From: Erwinia_E haradaeae_F | Lineage (GTDB): Bacteria > Pseudomonadota > Gammaproteobacteria > Enterobacterales > Enterobacteriaceae | Reading direction: 5' to 3' | Length of the DNA stretch: 64,000 nucleotides | NCBI RefSeq assembly: GCF_900698855.1 | Contig: NZ_LR217698.1 | Coordinates: 558,001-622,000, forward strand | Shown here: piece by piece, positions 18,859-28,594 of the stretch | Numbering within the stretch: position 1 is the stretch's first letter | How the letters are laid out: the number at the start of each line of letters is the position of its first letter | Translations under genes and position numbers: made by a program | Notes under the pieces: model-generated | What the model saw: only the letters and a program-made list of their open reading frames with translations | What the model was told of the DNA's origin: nothing | Database searches by the model: none

Positions 18859-20631
18859 ATGTATACAATCACCTTGCATAATTATTTATTAAATTGGAAA
18901 TCTCTACAACCTGATACTGATCATTTTGAGCATCTGACTATAACAAAAATAGTTATAAACTCAGATGTTTTTTGTACTGTGCAAGCCCGCCTCTATAATG
19001 GACTTAGTCTTTTCTTAAAAACCAAAGCTCAAGTACCATTAATAAGAATTAAAAGCCCTGATAGCTCCGCCTACCTAACTTTATTTCAAAAAATGTTAAT
19101 TTCTATCATAAATCAAAAGAAAAAAAAACTATCTAGATTCTATGAAGGGCATTATGAAACAGTTAAGAATTGGCCGGATTGGGAAGAAACACTATCCCAA
19201 AACAATCATATTTTAAATGACGAGCGAATTTGTCAGGCAGGTTGGATTGAGCACGAGGCTCTGTTTGGATGCGTTCGCATGCATCACTCTCAAATATCCC
19301 TATCACCAGGTTTGGTACATCAATCTAATGGCGGGATACTGATCCTTTCTCTTCGAACCTTATTAGAACAACCATTCATGTGGAAACGACTAAAAAAAAT
19401 ACTAGTTAATCAGCGATATGAATGGTATTCACTTGATCATACCCGCTCGCTCCCTATAGAAATTCCTTCTATACCAATGCATTTTCGACTTATTCTGGTT
19501 GGAGAAGAAGACGCACTAGCTGAATTTGAGAATATAGATCCTGAGTTAACATATACGTCACTATATGCTGAATTTGAAAATAATATTTATTTATCAGATG
19601 ATACAGCATTTATTAACTGGAAAAGATGGGTTCAAAACATTGCAGATAGTCTCACTTGTCCTGTTCTTTCTCCTGATTTTTGGCCAATTTTAATTCGAGA
19701 AGCTGTACGCTGGACTGGGGATCATAAAATATTACCTCTGAATTTAGAATGGATCGGATATCAGTTACAAGAATCTGAGTTGTATTGTCATGATTCAATC
19801 ATCAAGGGAGAAGATCTTAAAAACGCCCTGAACACTCGTTTATGGAGAGAAGGGTTTTTATTAGAGAAAATGCTTCATGATATTTTACATAACCAGATTC
19901 ATATTGAAACAGATGGTGAAAAAATTGGACAAATCAATGCTCTATCAGTGATAGAATTCCCAGGTCACCCCCGTATTTTTGGTGAACCTACACGTATTAG
20001 TTGTATAGTCCATTTTGGGGATAGAGGGTTGACGGATATAGAACGTCAGGTAGAATTAGCTGGTAATCTTCATGCTAAAGGTATAATGATTCTAGAATCA
20101 TGGCTCATGACAGAACTAAAATTAGATCATACTATGCCCTTTTCTTCTTCCTTAGTCTTTGAACAATCATATGAAGAAATTGATGGAGATAGCGCATCAT
20201 TAGCGGCTCTATGCGCGCTAATAAGCGCGTTGGCATTACAACCAATTAATCAGAAGATTGCAGTTACAGGATCCATTGATCAACTAGGACGCGTGCAATC
20301 AATAGGAAAAGTAAATGAGAAAATTGAAGGTTTTTTCCGAATTTGTAGAAAAAGAACTCTAAATGGAACTCAAGGAGTCATAATTCCTTCTTCTAACATA
20401 CAAAACCTGTCATTACATGAAGAAGTTATTAATGCTGTGCGAAATGGTAAATTTTCTATATGGTCGGTATCTACTGTCGCTGAAGCTCTGGTTCTTTTAA
20501 CTGGAATAGAATGGAAGAAAAAAGATAAACCGTGTTTACTAAGATCTATTCAAGATCGTATTACAAAAATTTCCCAACATAACACAAGAGAATACATATC
20601 ACTTTTGCATTGGTTTAAGCGGTCAAAATAA
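18859..20631 (+). CDS. lonH: Lon-like protease LonH (YcbZ type)
   Basis: Putative Lon-related serine protease, the gene that precedes fabA in E. coli. The 590 residues compare with about 586. The C-terminal S16 peptidase domain (about 350-560) keeps the Ser-Lys dyad: Ser445 in DGDSAS and Lys488 in GKVNEKIEGF, 43 residues apart as in Lon. The N-terminal half resembles the degenerate AAA-like region of YcbZ, and I see no clean Walker A motif. Its substrates are unknown. No ribosome site is evident before the ATG. A 10-bp stem-loop (20627-20651, one G-U pair) overlaps the stop codon. fabA follows on the same strand after a 900-bp spacer, far longer than in E. coli. Confidence 0.88.
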   Translation: MYTITLHNYLLNWKSLQPDTDHFEHLTITKIVINSDVFCTVQARLYNGLSLFLKTKAQVPLIRIKSPDSSAYLTLFQKMLISIINQKKKKLSRFYEGHYETVKNWPDWEETLSQNNHILNDERICQAGWIEHEALFGCVRMHHSQISLSPGLVHQSNGGILILSLRTLLEQPFMWKRLKKILVNQRYEWYSLDHTRSLPIEIPSIPMHFRLILVGEEDALAEFENIDPELTYTSLYAEFENNIYLSDDTAFINWKRWVQNIADSLTCPVLSPDFWPILIREAVRWTGDHKILPLNLEWIGYQLQESELYCHDSIIKGEDLKNALNTRLWREGFLLEKMLHDILHNQIHIETDGEKIGQINALSVIEFPGHPRIFGEPTRISCIVHFGDRGLTDIERQVELAGNLHAKGIMILESWLMTELKLDHTMPFSSSLVFEQSYEEIDGDSASLAALCALISALALQPINQKIAVTGSIDQLGRVQSIGKVNEKIEGFFRICRKRTLNGTQGVIIPSSNIQNLSLHEEVINAVRNGKFSIWSVSTVAEALVLLTGIEWKKKDKPCLLRSIQDRITKISQHNTREYISLLHWFKRSK

Positions 20632-21532
20632 GGCATCAAATATGTCTTATTACAGAATTAAAAAATAATACATTTTATTATAAAATATTATTTTTATCAA
20701 AATGAAACTAGATTCTCGATCAACATGCAATCAATAGGATCAATATAAAAACTAAATGATATTGTTTAGTTAATCTTCTCTATTTAAAGTTAAGAGAATG
20801 AAATAGATATTGATATGTCACGAAATAAATAGCTATATAATTTAAATAATTAGATCATCATTGGCATACAAAACAGCTTTCTAAAGAAGCTTAAGAGAAT
20901 ATATTTTATACAAAATGCAATAATTACCAATTAGGTTTAATATAGATTTTGAAAAAACTATTAAATCTGGAATTAAAATAATTTTATAAATAGATAAACA
21001 ATGATATTCGTTATTTATCTAAAACAGAAGATCAATATGCATAACACGCCTAGTAACATAAGTTAATAAAATAATTAATTGATCTTCTTGAAATTAAAAA
21101 TCATGAAAGATGCTGTATTTGGGCCTATGCTAGACCACTTAAAATTTATAGCATCCGTAATCATTAAACGACTAAAAAAATTAAGATGTACAATACGTGT
21201 CACTAGTTAATAAACATCTAGTTTATATATTCTTTCTGTAATTAAAGATATTGATCTTGTCTAATTAAAACAATGTTATGAATCAGAAAATCCTAACGAA
21301 GGCAAACAAAAAATACTTAAACAATATTAAGAAAATGATTATTCTTTTAAGAATCTAATCAAAGACTGATCTCATAAAAACCTTCAGACTATAGGTTTTA
21401 TATTTAATTTTCTGATGCATATTAAAGGATGGTGTGCAGTGAAAGTACATATATCACTTAGCTTACATCATATTATAACTTATATTATATAAATTTTTAT
21501 TAATTTGATCATCATTAAGGTCGCTCGAGAAT
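20632..21532. other. Spacer between lonH and fabA
   Basis: No gene recognised. Small hairpins include AACTAAA/TTTAGTT (20750-20771) and AAAACCT/AGGTTTT followed by AT-rich DNA (21377-21399). A patch at 21108-21170 with GATGCT...AGCATC is slightly richer in G+C. fabA's promoter must lie here. Confidence 0.55.
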
Positions 21533-22051
21533 ATGCTAGAAAAATGCTCGTTTTATACCAAAGAGGATTTACTTGCCTCAAGTCGCGGTGAATTATTTGG
21601 ATCTGAAGGTCCACCATTACCATCTGGTAATATGTTAATGATGGATCGTGTCGTTAGTATCACAGAAATTAATGGGAAATATAATAAAGGATTTGTTGAA
21701 GCAGAACTAGACATACGACCTGATCTATGGTTCTTCTCTTGTCATTTTATTGGTGATCCAGTTATGCCAGGTTGTTTAGGCCTTGATGCTATGTGGCAAC
21801 TAGTTGGTTTTTATCTCGGATGGGTAGGAGGAAAGGGTAAAGGCCGTGCTTTGGGGGTTGGAGAAGTTAAATTTTCAGGACAAGTACTAACTATTTCTCA
21901 TAGGGTTTCTTATAAAATTCATATTAAGCGAGTTATTAATCGTAAACTAATCATGGGCATAGCAGATGGTGAAGTTTTAGTAGATGATCAAGTGATTTAT
22001 ACGGCTAACGATCTAAAAGTAGGACTTTTTAAAGATATCTCACCATTTTAA
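21533..22051 (+). CDS. fabA: 3-hydroxydecanoyl-ACP dehydratase/isomerase (FabA)
   Basis: Dehydrates 3-hydroxyacyl-ACP and isomerises the C10 intermediate, the branch point to unsaturated fatty acids in the anaerobic-type pathway. The 172 residues equal the E. coli length. The catalytic His71 and Asp85 (Met-inclusive numbering) lie in CHFIGDPVMPGCLGLDAMWQ. The hot-dog fold is uninterrupted and ends in YTANDLKVGLF, as in E. coli. Together with accB, accC and accD it shows that fatty-acid synthesis is kept. FabB would be needed to extend the cis-unsaturated product. Confidence 0.98.
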   Translation: MLEKCSFYTKEDLLASSRGELFGSEGPPLPSGNMLMMDRVVSITEINGKYNKGFVEAELDIRPDLWFFSCHFIGDPVMPGCLGLDAMWQLVGFYLGWVGGKGKGRALGVGEVKFSGQVLTISHRVSYKIHIKRVINRKLIMGIADGEVLVDDQVIYTANDLKVGLFKDISPF

Positions 22052-24103
22052 TTATCACTGTATTTAATTAAATTTATTAATAATTTTATTATATATTCTG
22101 ATTGAATCATTTTAATACTAAGTTCTATGCATTTTTTTAATTTTTTTTAGAAGAGATTAAATATTATGAATAATTTTTAACCATGCGTATCACATATGTT
22201 TAAAATGCATACAAGTATTAATATCATTTGCATGAATATATAATAGACAATATAATATAATTATCATTTAGTAATTTTGCCCTATAGGTTTATAGGATAT
22301 GATGAGATCATTTCTCTAAATTTGAAATATATAGTTAAATAATCTTACCTGAAGAACCAATATGAGTATTTAAACTCCAAATAAAATATAACGACTTTCA
22401 GTGGTATGTACCAAAATTACAATTATATAGTAATATCATACTATTGTATTCAACGATTTCTTTTAAAAATTCTTAATTAGACTTCCAAATTTATACAATA
22501 TTTTATTCAAAAATTTCAGTCTTGTGACTATAATTAAACAATTTTATATATCTATTATATCTAATTATAAATAATTGTTTTTCTATAAAATTAGATACTA
22601 ATCTTTATACTAAAAGGTTAGTTAAGCATATAGATAAAACCTGATCTAAGATATTTTTATATAATTATATCTTTTCTTAATATAGAACCTTAGTATGCTA
22701 GATACCTAATGCTAAAAATCCTAAATTGTGAGTATATTCATTCATATTAATATGAATATAAGTTTGTTTATTTTATTTATGCAACTTGCAGAAATCTTTC
22801 TATTATACATTCATAATCGTTTCAATACTATAAGATAGATATAGAGAAAACTATGAATTTTTATATTTTTAATTAGATTATATATCTATAAGATTTTATA
22901 AAATAAATAAAATGATTATAAATTTTTATCATCTATAAAAATGAGATCTAAGTCCATATTATTGTAGTGATGATTAATATTATTATAATATGAATCTTCT
23001 AATAGTTACTACGAATATGTGTAACATGATAAAAGTCTCATTTTAATATTTTAAATAAAAAAATAATAAACATATATATCTTAAAAGATAGTTCATTAAA
23101 GAAATAAAATAAAAAAAATACATACTTTCTCATTATAGAATATTTACTTTCAGCAATGATGTTTTTACTTATGCTTATTTATAGGTGACTACATATATTT
23201 CTATAACCTGAAATTTCAATTACTTTAAAATAAAAACTAATAAGACTATACTAATTAAATTTAAACACTATAAGATGAATAAATTTTAATAAACTGAGTA
23301 TTATTCTAGAAGTAGAATTCTAAAAATATATATAAATTATTTCCTCAAACATTAAGATCAAATAGTAATGTTTATAAAAAAATATAGATTAAATAAAAAA
23401 GATGATTAGTAACGTTACTCAATCATAGAAATATTATTTCTAATATAATATACATGAAAGTTTAACTCAAATCTAATACTATCTATTTTAGGAATTACTT
23501 TCCGTGAAACTCTCAATTTAAATACAATTAAAAATTTTTAAAATAGTAAATAGTCATGAAAATTATAATATATATACACGAATTTCCAGCATTCTATTTC
23601 TTTCTTAAATACTAAACCTTTATACTTTCTTACTAAAAACATAAAGATAAAATTCTGTAATTATTCAAATACTTTAATATATATTATTAACATTAAATTA
23701 ATAAGTTTCTTTTTTTCATTTTTTAATACAATTATTTTTTATTCTTAATGTAAGATACAATAAAGAATTGAAGATCAAAGTTATAATTATAATGGTTTTC
23801 TCTAATATCAGAGAATGCAGTATAGTCTGGATCTGTATTAAATATGATAAGATAATATCAAAAGCATATTATGCTAGTTAATAACCATCAATGATGATAG
23901 TTTCTTGTATAACTATTATAATCTTTCACATCAATTAATGATTCTAGAAAGACATAATTCTCAATAATTAAATATGACCAGTAATTAATTTTTTTTCACT
24001 AAATTCTAAACCATTAGACATCATAACTCTGATTTCAAAGTATTGCATTTTCAGACTTAAAACACTTATGATGCGTAGTTTTTCTGTTAAAAACTCATAT
24101 TTA
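22052..24103. other. 2-kb spacer between fabA and rluD
   Basis: No gene recognised; rmf, which follows fabA in E. coli, was not found. An 18-bp perfect palindrome ATTCATATT/AATATGAAT lies at 22740-22757, a CCTATA-GGTT-TATAGG hairpin at 22281-22296, and TTCTCT/AGAGAA at 23798-23815. Confidence 0.55.
24077..24095 (-). terminator. Possible rluD terminator hairpin
   Basis: AGTTTTT-CTGTT-AAAAACT (plus-strand reading), a perfect 7-bp stem, begins eight bases past the rluD stop codon. It lacks a clean T-run after the stem on the minus strand, so it is a weak candidate. Confidence 0.3.
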
Positions 24104-25081
24104 TTAATAATCTAATAATTCTTTATAAACCTTCATGTCTGTTTCTAAAGAGCTTAAAAGGTTAACTATATCTTGTGGTAATTTTGAATTCCATTTCATC
24201 TGAATGCCAAGTATAGGATGTTCAAGACACAACATGGTTGCGTGTAAGGCTTGACGCCGAAATGAATGAAGAGTAGAAATAACAGATTCTGAAGCACCCT
24301 TGGGAAGACGCAGACGACCACCATATATAGGATCACCTACTAGAGGATGATTAATATGTGCCATATGCACTCTAATTTGGTGTGTACGACCAGTGTGAAG
24401 TTGTAATTTTAGCCAGGTATGAGAACGAAATTTTTTTAAAATACGATAATAAGTTATAGCAGGCTTGCCAAAATGATTAATTGCCATATGAGTCCGCTTA
24501 GTAGGATGACGAGAAATTGGACTATTAACCATTCCACCTGAAATCATACAACCTATAGCAATCGCTTCATACTCACGAGTAATCTTACGTTCTTTTAAAG
24601 CTTTTATCAGATGAGCATGTGCCGAAGGAGTTTTAGCAATGACCATAAGACCAGTAGTATCCTTATCTAAGCGATGCACTATACCAGCCCTTGGGACCTC
24701 TTTAATAGCTGGAAAATAATATATCAAGGCATTTAATACAGTATCATGATTATGACCCGCCCCGGGATGTACCACTAAATTTGGCTGTTTATCAATAACC
24801 AGTATATATTGATCTTCATATACAATATGCAGTGGAATCTCTTTTGCTTCCCAGGGATCTATTTGTTTTATTTCTACATTAATGCATATTTTTTCACCAC
24901 CAAATATTCTTTTTTTAGCTATATGAATAACAACGCCATTAACAGTTACACATTGACAAAGAATCCATTTTTTTAGCATGGAGCGTGAATATTTAGGAAA
25001 TAATTCCACCAATATCTGATCTAAACGATTTTTAACTGGATCTAAAGGTACAATAGCATTAAGTTCTATTTTATAAGACAT
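24104..25081 (-). CDS. rluD: 23S rRNA pseudouridine(1911/1915/1917) synthase (RluD)
   Basis: Makes the three pseudouridines of 23S rRNA helix 69, important for subunit joining. The 325 residues compare with 326 in E. coli. An N-terminal S4-like domain (about 15-75, SRSMLKKWI...VTVNG) precedes the catalytic domain. The catalytic aspartate is D139 in HRLDKDTTG, the E. coli position. The RTHQIRVHMA motif is present. It diverges from bamD with 134 bp between starts, exactly the enterobacterial arrangement, so the promoters of both lie there. Confidence 0.97.
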   Translation of the reverse strand: MSYKIELNAIVPLDPVKNRLDQILVELFPKYSRSMLKKWILCQCVTVNGVVIHIAKKRIFGGEKICINVEIKQIDPWEAKEIPLHIVYEDQYILVIDKQPNLVVHPGAGHNHDTVLNALIYYFPAIKEVPRAGIVHRLDKDTTGLMVIAKTPSAHAHLIKALKERKITREYEAIAIGCMISGGMVNSPISRHPTKRTHMAINHFGKPAITYYRILKKFRSHTWLKLQLHTGRTHQIRVHMAHINHPLVGDPIYGGRLRLPKGASESVISTLHSFRRQALHATMLCLEHPILGIQMKWNSKLPQDIVNLLSSLETDMKVYKELLDY

Positions 25082-25215
25082 AAATTAATAACTTCTTTTA
25101 TTCGCATTGGATTATCATAATAATTCTATATAATATAATAAAACATTAGAATTTCACTACTATTAAAAACTCAATAATACAGTTATAACATTAATCTGAG
25201 GATAAAACAGGAGTT

Positions 25216-25929
25216 ATGATAAAAATAAAATACTTAATGGCCACTACTATCCTAAGTTTAGGAGCAATCGGATGCTCCGGGTCTGTAAATACGCAATCCG
25301 AACAACCACCTTCCTATATTTACAACAATGCAGGAAATATTCTTCACGATGGCAATGTACAATCAACTATTCAAAAATTAGAAACATTTTGTAACCGTTA
25401 TCCATATGGTCCGTATATTCAACAAGCACAAATTAATTTAATATACGCATATTATAAGAATGATAATTTGTCTATGGCGCTAGAACTAATTGATCGCTTT
25501 ATACGAGCAAATCCAGATCATAAAAACATTGATTACGTGATATATATACGCGGTCTAACCAACATGGCACGAGATAAAAATTTTTTACAAGATTTCATTG
25601 GCATTAATCGTTCCGATAGAGACTTAATTTACACTAAGAATGCTTTACAAGATTTTAAACAACTTCTGCAAAACTATCCTAAGAGTACCTATGCTGAAGA
25701 AACAAAAAAACATCTTTCTTATTTAAGAGAACGTCAAGCACAATATGAACTATCTATAGCCGAATTTTATTCTCAACGAAAAGCTTATTTAGCAGTGATT
25801 AATCGTGTTGAAGGCATCTTAAGAGATTATCCTAACACAAAAGCCATACATCAAGCCTTACCTTTGATGGAACATGCCTATCGTCAATTAAAACTACCGA
25901 TAAACACTTATCAAGCAGATAAATCATGA
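25216..25929 (+). CDS. bamD: Outer-membrane assembly lipoprotein BamD
   Basis: Essential lipoprotein of the BAM complex that inserts beta-barrel proteins into the outer membrane. The 237 residues compare with 245 in E. coli. A signal peptide (1-19) ends in AIGC, with Cys20 as lipidation site; the -3 residue is Ala where the lipobox usually has Leu. TPR-like repeats follow; conserved stretches include RYPYGPYIQQAQ, LIYAYYKNDNLSMA, IDRFIRANP, NIDYVIYIRGLTNMA and VINRVEGILRDYPNT. AGGAG lies two bases before the ATG, with TGAGGA slightly further upstream. Lnt in this window would N-acylate it. raiA, next in E. coli, is not seen. Confidence 0.97.
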   Translation: MIKIKYLMATTILSLGAIGCSGSVNTQSEQPPSYIYNNAGNILHDGNVQSTIQKLETFCNRYPYGPYIQQAQINLIYAYYKNDNLSMALELIDRFIRANPDHKNIDYVIYIRGLTNMARDKNFLQDFIGINRSDRDLIYTKNALQDFKQLLQNYPKSTYAEETKKHLSYLRERQAQYELSIAEFYSQRKAYLAVINRVEGILRDYPNTKAIHQALPLMEHAYRQLKLPINTYQADKS

Positions 25930-26270
25930 CCACTGATTCTATTTAAATAGACTGACATAATACTAAAGTCAAACAAATATTATTTAAGTTATTAAAAATA
26001 ATCCAGTATATCTACTCAATCCTAGATTAGGACAATTTATTTATATTAAAAATAAAACATTAACTCATATTGTATAATTATTATAAAATAGCTATAATAA
26101 ACAGAATGTGAATTGAAACTCAGTTTAACTAATTAAGACTCTAAATAAATCAATGTTTATAAGTTGTAATATGGTAATTTATCTATTTTAATAATGTCTA
26201 AAAGGTTTCTATTTATAATATAGACATACTGCCTTTTTTGCCTTATTATCTAGTAAGCTTCCCTAATTCA

Positions 26271-26292
26271 GAGATCTGACCGATCTCCTTTT
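26271..26292 (+). terminator. Probable intrinsic terminator downstream of bamD
   Basis: GAGATC, loop TGACC, GATCTC, then CTTTTATTTT: a perfect 6-bp stem with three G-C pairs and a T-rich tail. It lies 340 bp past the bamD stop and may end the bamD transcript or that of a decayed gene that followed it. Confidence 0.45.
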
Positions 26293-27004
26293 ATTTTATA
26301 ACTTCGTTAATATTTTCAAAACTATAAGAGTTATTGATCTTTATTATGAAATTAAATTAAGTAATCTTTCTATAAAATTTAATTATCTTAGTCACAACTT
26401 AGATAATGGATCGTTTCCTAAAAATAAGAAAAATTGTATTTTGTAGAATAAAAACTTATTTTTTAAAGTTATCTTTTATTTTATATTTATTCTTAATATT
26501 ACATTTTATAATTATTTTTGATAGGATCAAATCATATTCGAAATAGCTATCATCTCTTCAGTTATTATCCATTGATAATATGGTTCAAAAAAAATAAATT
26601 AATAGTTATTTAATAAATTATTTTTTATGAAAAATAAAGTTATTTAAATAATATGGGCTATATGTATTAAGTATTCCTTTCCTTTATTAATTAGTATGAT
26701 TTATTTAAAAATGAATTATCAGTTGATATAATTAATATTATATTAGATCTTGTTATAATCAATAATCTTAATGGTATTGAGCTTGCCTTGTATATGTTAT
26801 AGAAAGGTAAGAAAATGAATTCTATTTAGTGGAAGGGTTGTTATAAGTAATTAGGACGATTTCTATTTATTAGAAAATATAAATATATTATTTATTAAAC
26901 GCATAATTTTAGAAAGCATTTCAGATTTAACCTATTTCAATATACGACATATCATCCATACGATTAAAAATCACTATAAATTTAGCGATATACACCTATT
27001 GATT

Positions 27005-27030
27005 CTTCTACATAAATATAGAAGTTTTTT
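27005..27030 (+). terminator. Intrinsic terminator about 90 bp before queF
   Basis: CTTCTA, loop of eight bases, TAGAAG, then six consecutive T residues: a standard terminator shape. No intact gene precedes it for 1.1 kb. It either ends a decayed unit or acts as an attenuator for queF, if queF's promoter lies upstream. Confidence 0.5.
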
Positions 27031-27080
27031 CTAGATTCATAATAAATAGATACCATAGAATAAAATACATTAAGCTTGTC

Positions 27081-27110
27081 TACCATAAATATGGTATCCT
27101 TATGCTAAGG
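27081..27110 (+). promoter_or_regulatory. Tandem hairpins covering the queF ribosome-binding site
   Basis: TACCATA-AA-TATGGTA (27081-27096) is followed by CCTTA-TGC-TAAGG (27098-27110). The second stem pairs the first five bases of the Shine-Dalgarno TAAGGAGA (27106-27113) of queF. It could damp translation initiation. It does not resemble the preQ1-I riboswitch aptamer that I know. Confidence 0.35.
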
Positions 27111-27117
27111 AGAAGCG

Positions 27118-27969
27118 ATGTCTAAACCTATCAATAATGATATACATCCTATGTATAGTTTTTTACTAGGGAAAAAAACACAATACCATACTGCCTATGA
27201 TCCTACACTATTGTATCCTATTCCAAGACGATTACATCGTGATATTTTAGATATCAGTTCATACAACACGCCATGTTATGGCGAAGATCTTTGGATGTTA
27301 TATGAACTATCTTGGCTAAATAAACAGGGTTTACCCCAAATTTCTATTGGAGAAGTAGTATTTAATGCTAAAAATATAAACCTAATTGAATCTAAAAGCT
27401 TTAAACTATATTTAAACAGTTTTAACCAAACAAAATTTACCGATTTTAATGAAGTATGCCAAACTATTGAATTCGACTTAAATAAATGTGTAACCGGATT
27501 GGTTAGAGTCAGATTATTCTATATACAGGATATAGAAGGACAATCTATTGGATATTTAGATGGAACTTGTATCGACAATCAAGATATAGTAATAGATAAG
27601 TATACATTGCATTCTGATTATTTACTAAATTCTACTAATCAGTGTGTTGTCGAAGAAAAATTAATGAGTAATCTACTAAAGTCTAACTGCTTAATTACAC
27701 AACAACCTGATTGGGGAACAATACAAATTAGCTATCGCGGACCACAAATAAATCATGAATCATTACTTCGTTATTTAATTTCATATCGACAACATAATGA
27801 ATTCCATGAGCATTGTGTAGAGAGAATTTTTTATGACATATTGCGTTATTGCAGCCCAGAAATTCTGAGCGTGTATGCTCGTTATACCCGTCGTGGTGGA
27901 TTAGAAATCAATGTCTGGCGCAGTAATATAGATTATATTCCAAATATATCTCGCTTGGCACGTCAGTAG
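27118..27969 (+). CDS. queF: NADPH-dependent 7-cyano-7-deazaguanine (preQ0) reductase QueF
   Basis: Reduces the nitrile of preQ0 to preQ1 in queuosine biosynthesis; queuosine is then placed at the wobble position of GUN tRNAs by Tgt. The 283 residues compare with 282 in E. coli, so this is the long, fused two-domain type. The QueF motif ESKSFKLYLNSFNQT is near 91-105. The catalytic Cys191 (KSNCLITQQPDW) and Asp198 are present. The C-terminal RRGGLEINVWRSN matches E. coli. A strong AAGGAGA ribosome site precedes the ATG. No other queuosine genes are nearby, so its keeping implies a pathway completed elsewhere. Confidence 0.97.
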   Translation: MSKPINNDIHPMYSFLLGKKTQYHTAYDPTLLYPIPRRLHRDILDISSYNTPCYGEDLWMLYELSWLNKQGLPQISIGEVVFNAKNINLIESKSFKLYLNSFNQTKFTDFNEVCQTIEFDLNKCVTGLVRVRLFYIQDIEGQSIGYLDGTCIDNQDIVIDKYTLHSDYLLNSTNQCVVEEKLMSNLLKSNCLITQQPDWGTIQISYRGPQINHESLLRYLISYRQHNEFHEHCVERIFYDILRYCSPEILSVYARYTRRGGLEINVWRSNIDYIPNISRLARQ

Positions 27970-28594
27970 AACTCTATTTACATAGAATCAGAAAATCGCT
28001 TTGAAATTATTATTGATATTAGATTAGTTATATTAAACCAATTAAGATGCAAATTTTTTTGCATAATCTCATTTCTTAATCAAGAAAATTTATTGAAATT
28101 TCGCAATAATTCAATCTTTTTTCTAAACTAATTATTTATATTAACATATGTACTACCATATCTATTCTTAATGTAATTATACATTTTTACAGTATTTATA
28201 GATATCTATTATACATCATAGCTTAATGCCATATCTCTCTTTTAATAAGAGAATATTCTAACATATGCATAATATTCTGTCAAAAGTATCATTTATTATT
28301 TTTGTTAGGTATTTATATTGCTTAAATTCTATATTAGGCATCATTTCCTTTACTTATTAATAAGTCTTAAGCGATAAAGATAATATCGTTTAACAAATTA
28401 CGAATAAATAATATACATTATTATGTAATCGTTAAGAACGTAGTTCTCACGCAATATCTATTGATATTCCATTATATGCTAATTAAAAAGTAACTTTAGA
28501 TTAATTCTCTATTAAGACACATTAGAATGATTTATCAAATTTTATATTTTAAACAATTTTTTAATTGTAGTGATACAATGACACTAATTTATAT
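27970..28594. other. Spacer between queF and acnB
   Basis: No gene recognised. It lies between the convergent queF and acnB and contains ATGCAAA-TTTT-TTTGCAT (28047-28064), a terminator-like hairpin (28092-28122), TCTCTT/AAGAGA (28236-28252) and ACAATT-TTTT-AATTGT (28553-28568). Confidence 0.55.
28092..28122 (+). terminator. Possible queF terminator
   Basis: ATTGAA, a 12-base loop, TTCAAT, then C and six T residues, about 120 nt past the queF stop. The stem is only 6 bp and mostly A-T. Confidence 0.4.

Larger units (their letters stand above)
25930..27117. other. Spacer between bamD and queF
   Basis: No gene recognised. It contains two terminator-like hairpins on the plus strand (26271-26292 and 27005-27030), an imperfect stem CTTGCCTT/AAGGTAAG (about 26782-26811), and two hairpins directly before queF (27081-27110). 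Confidence 0.6.
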
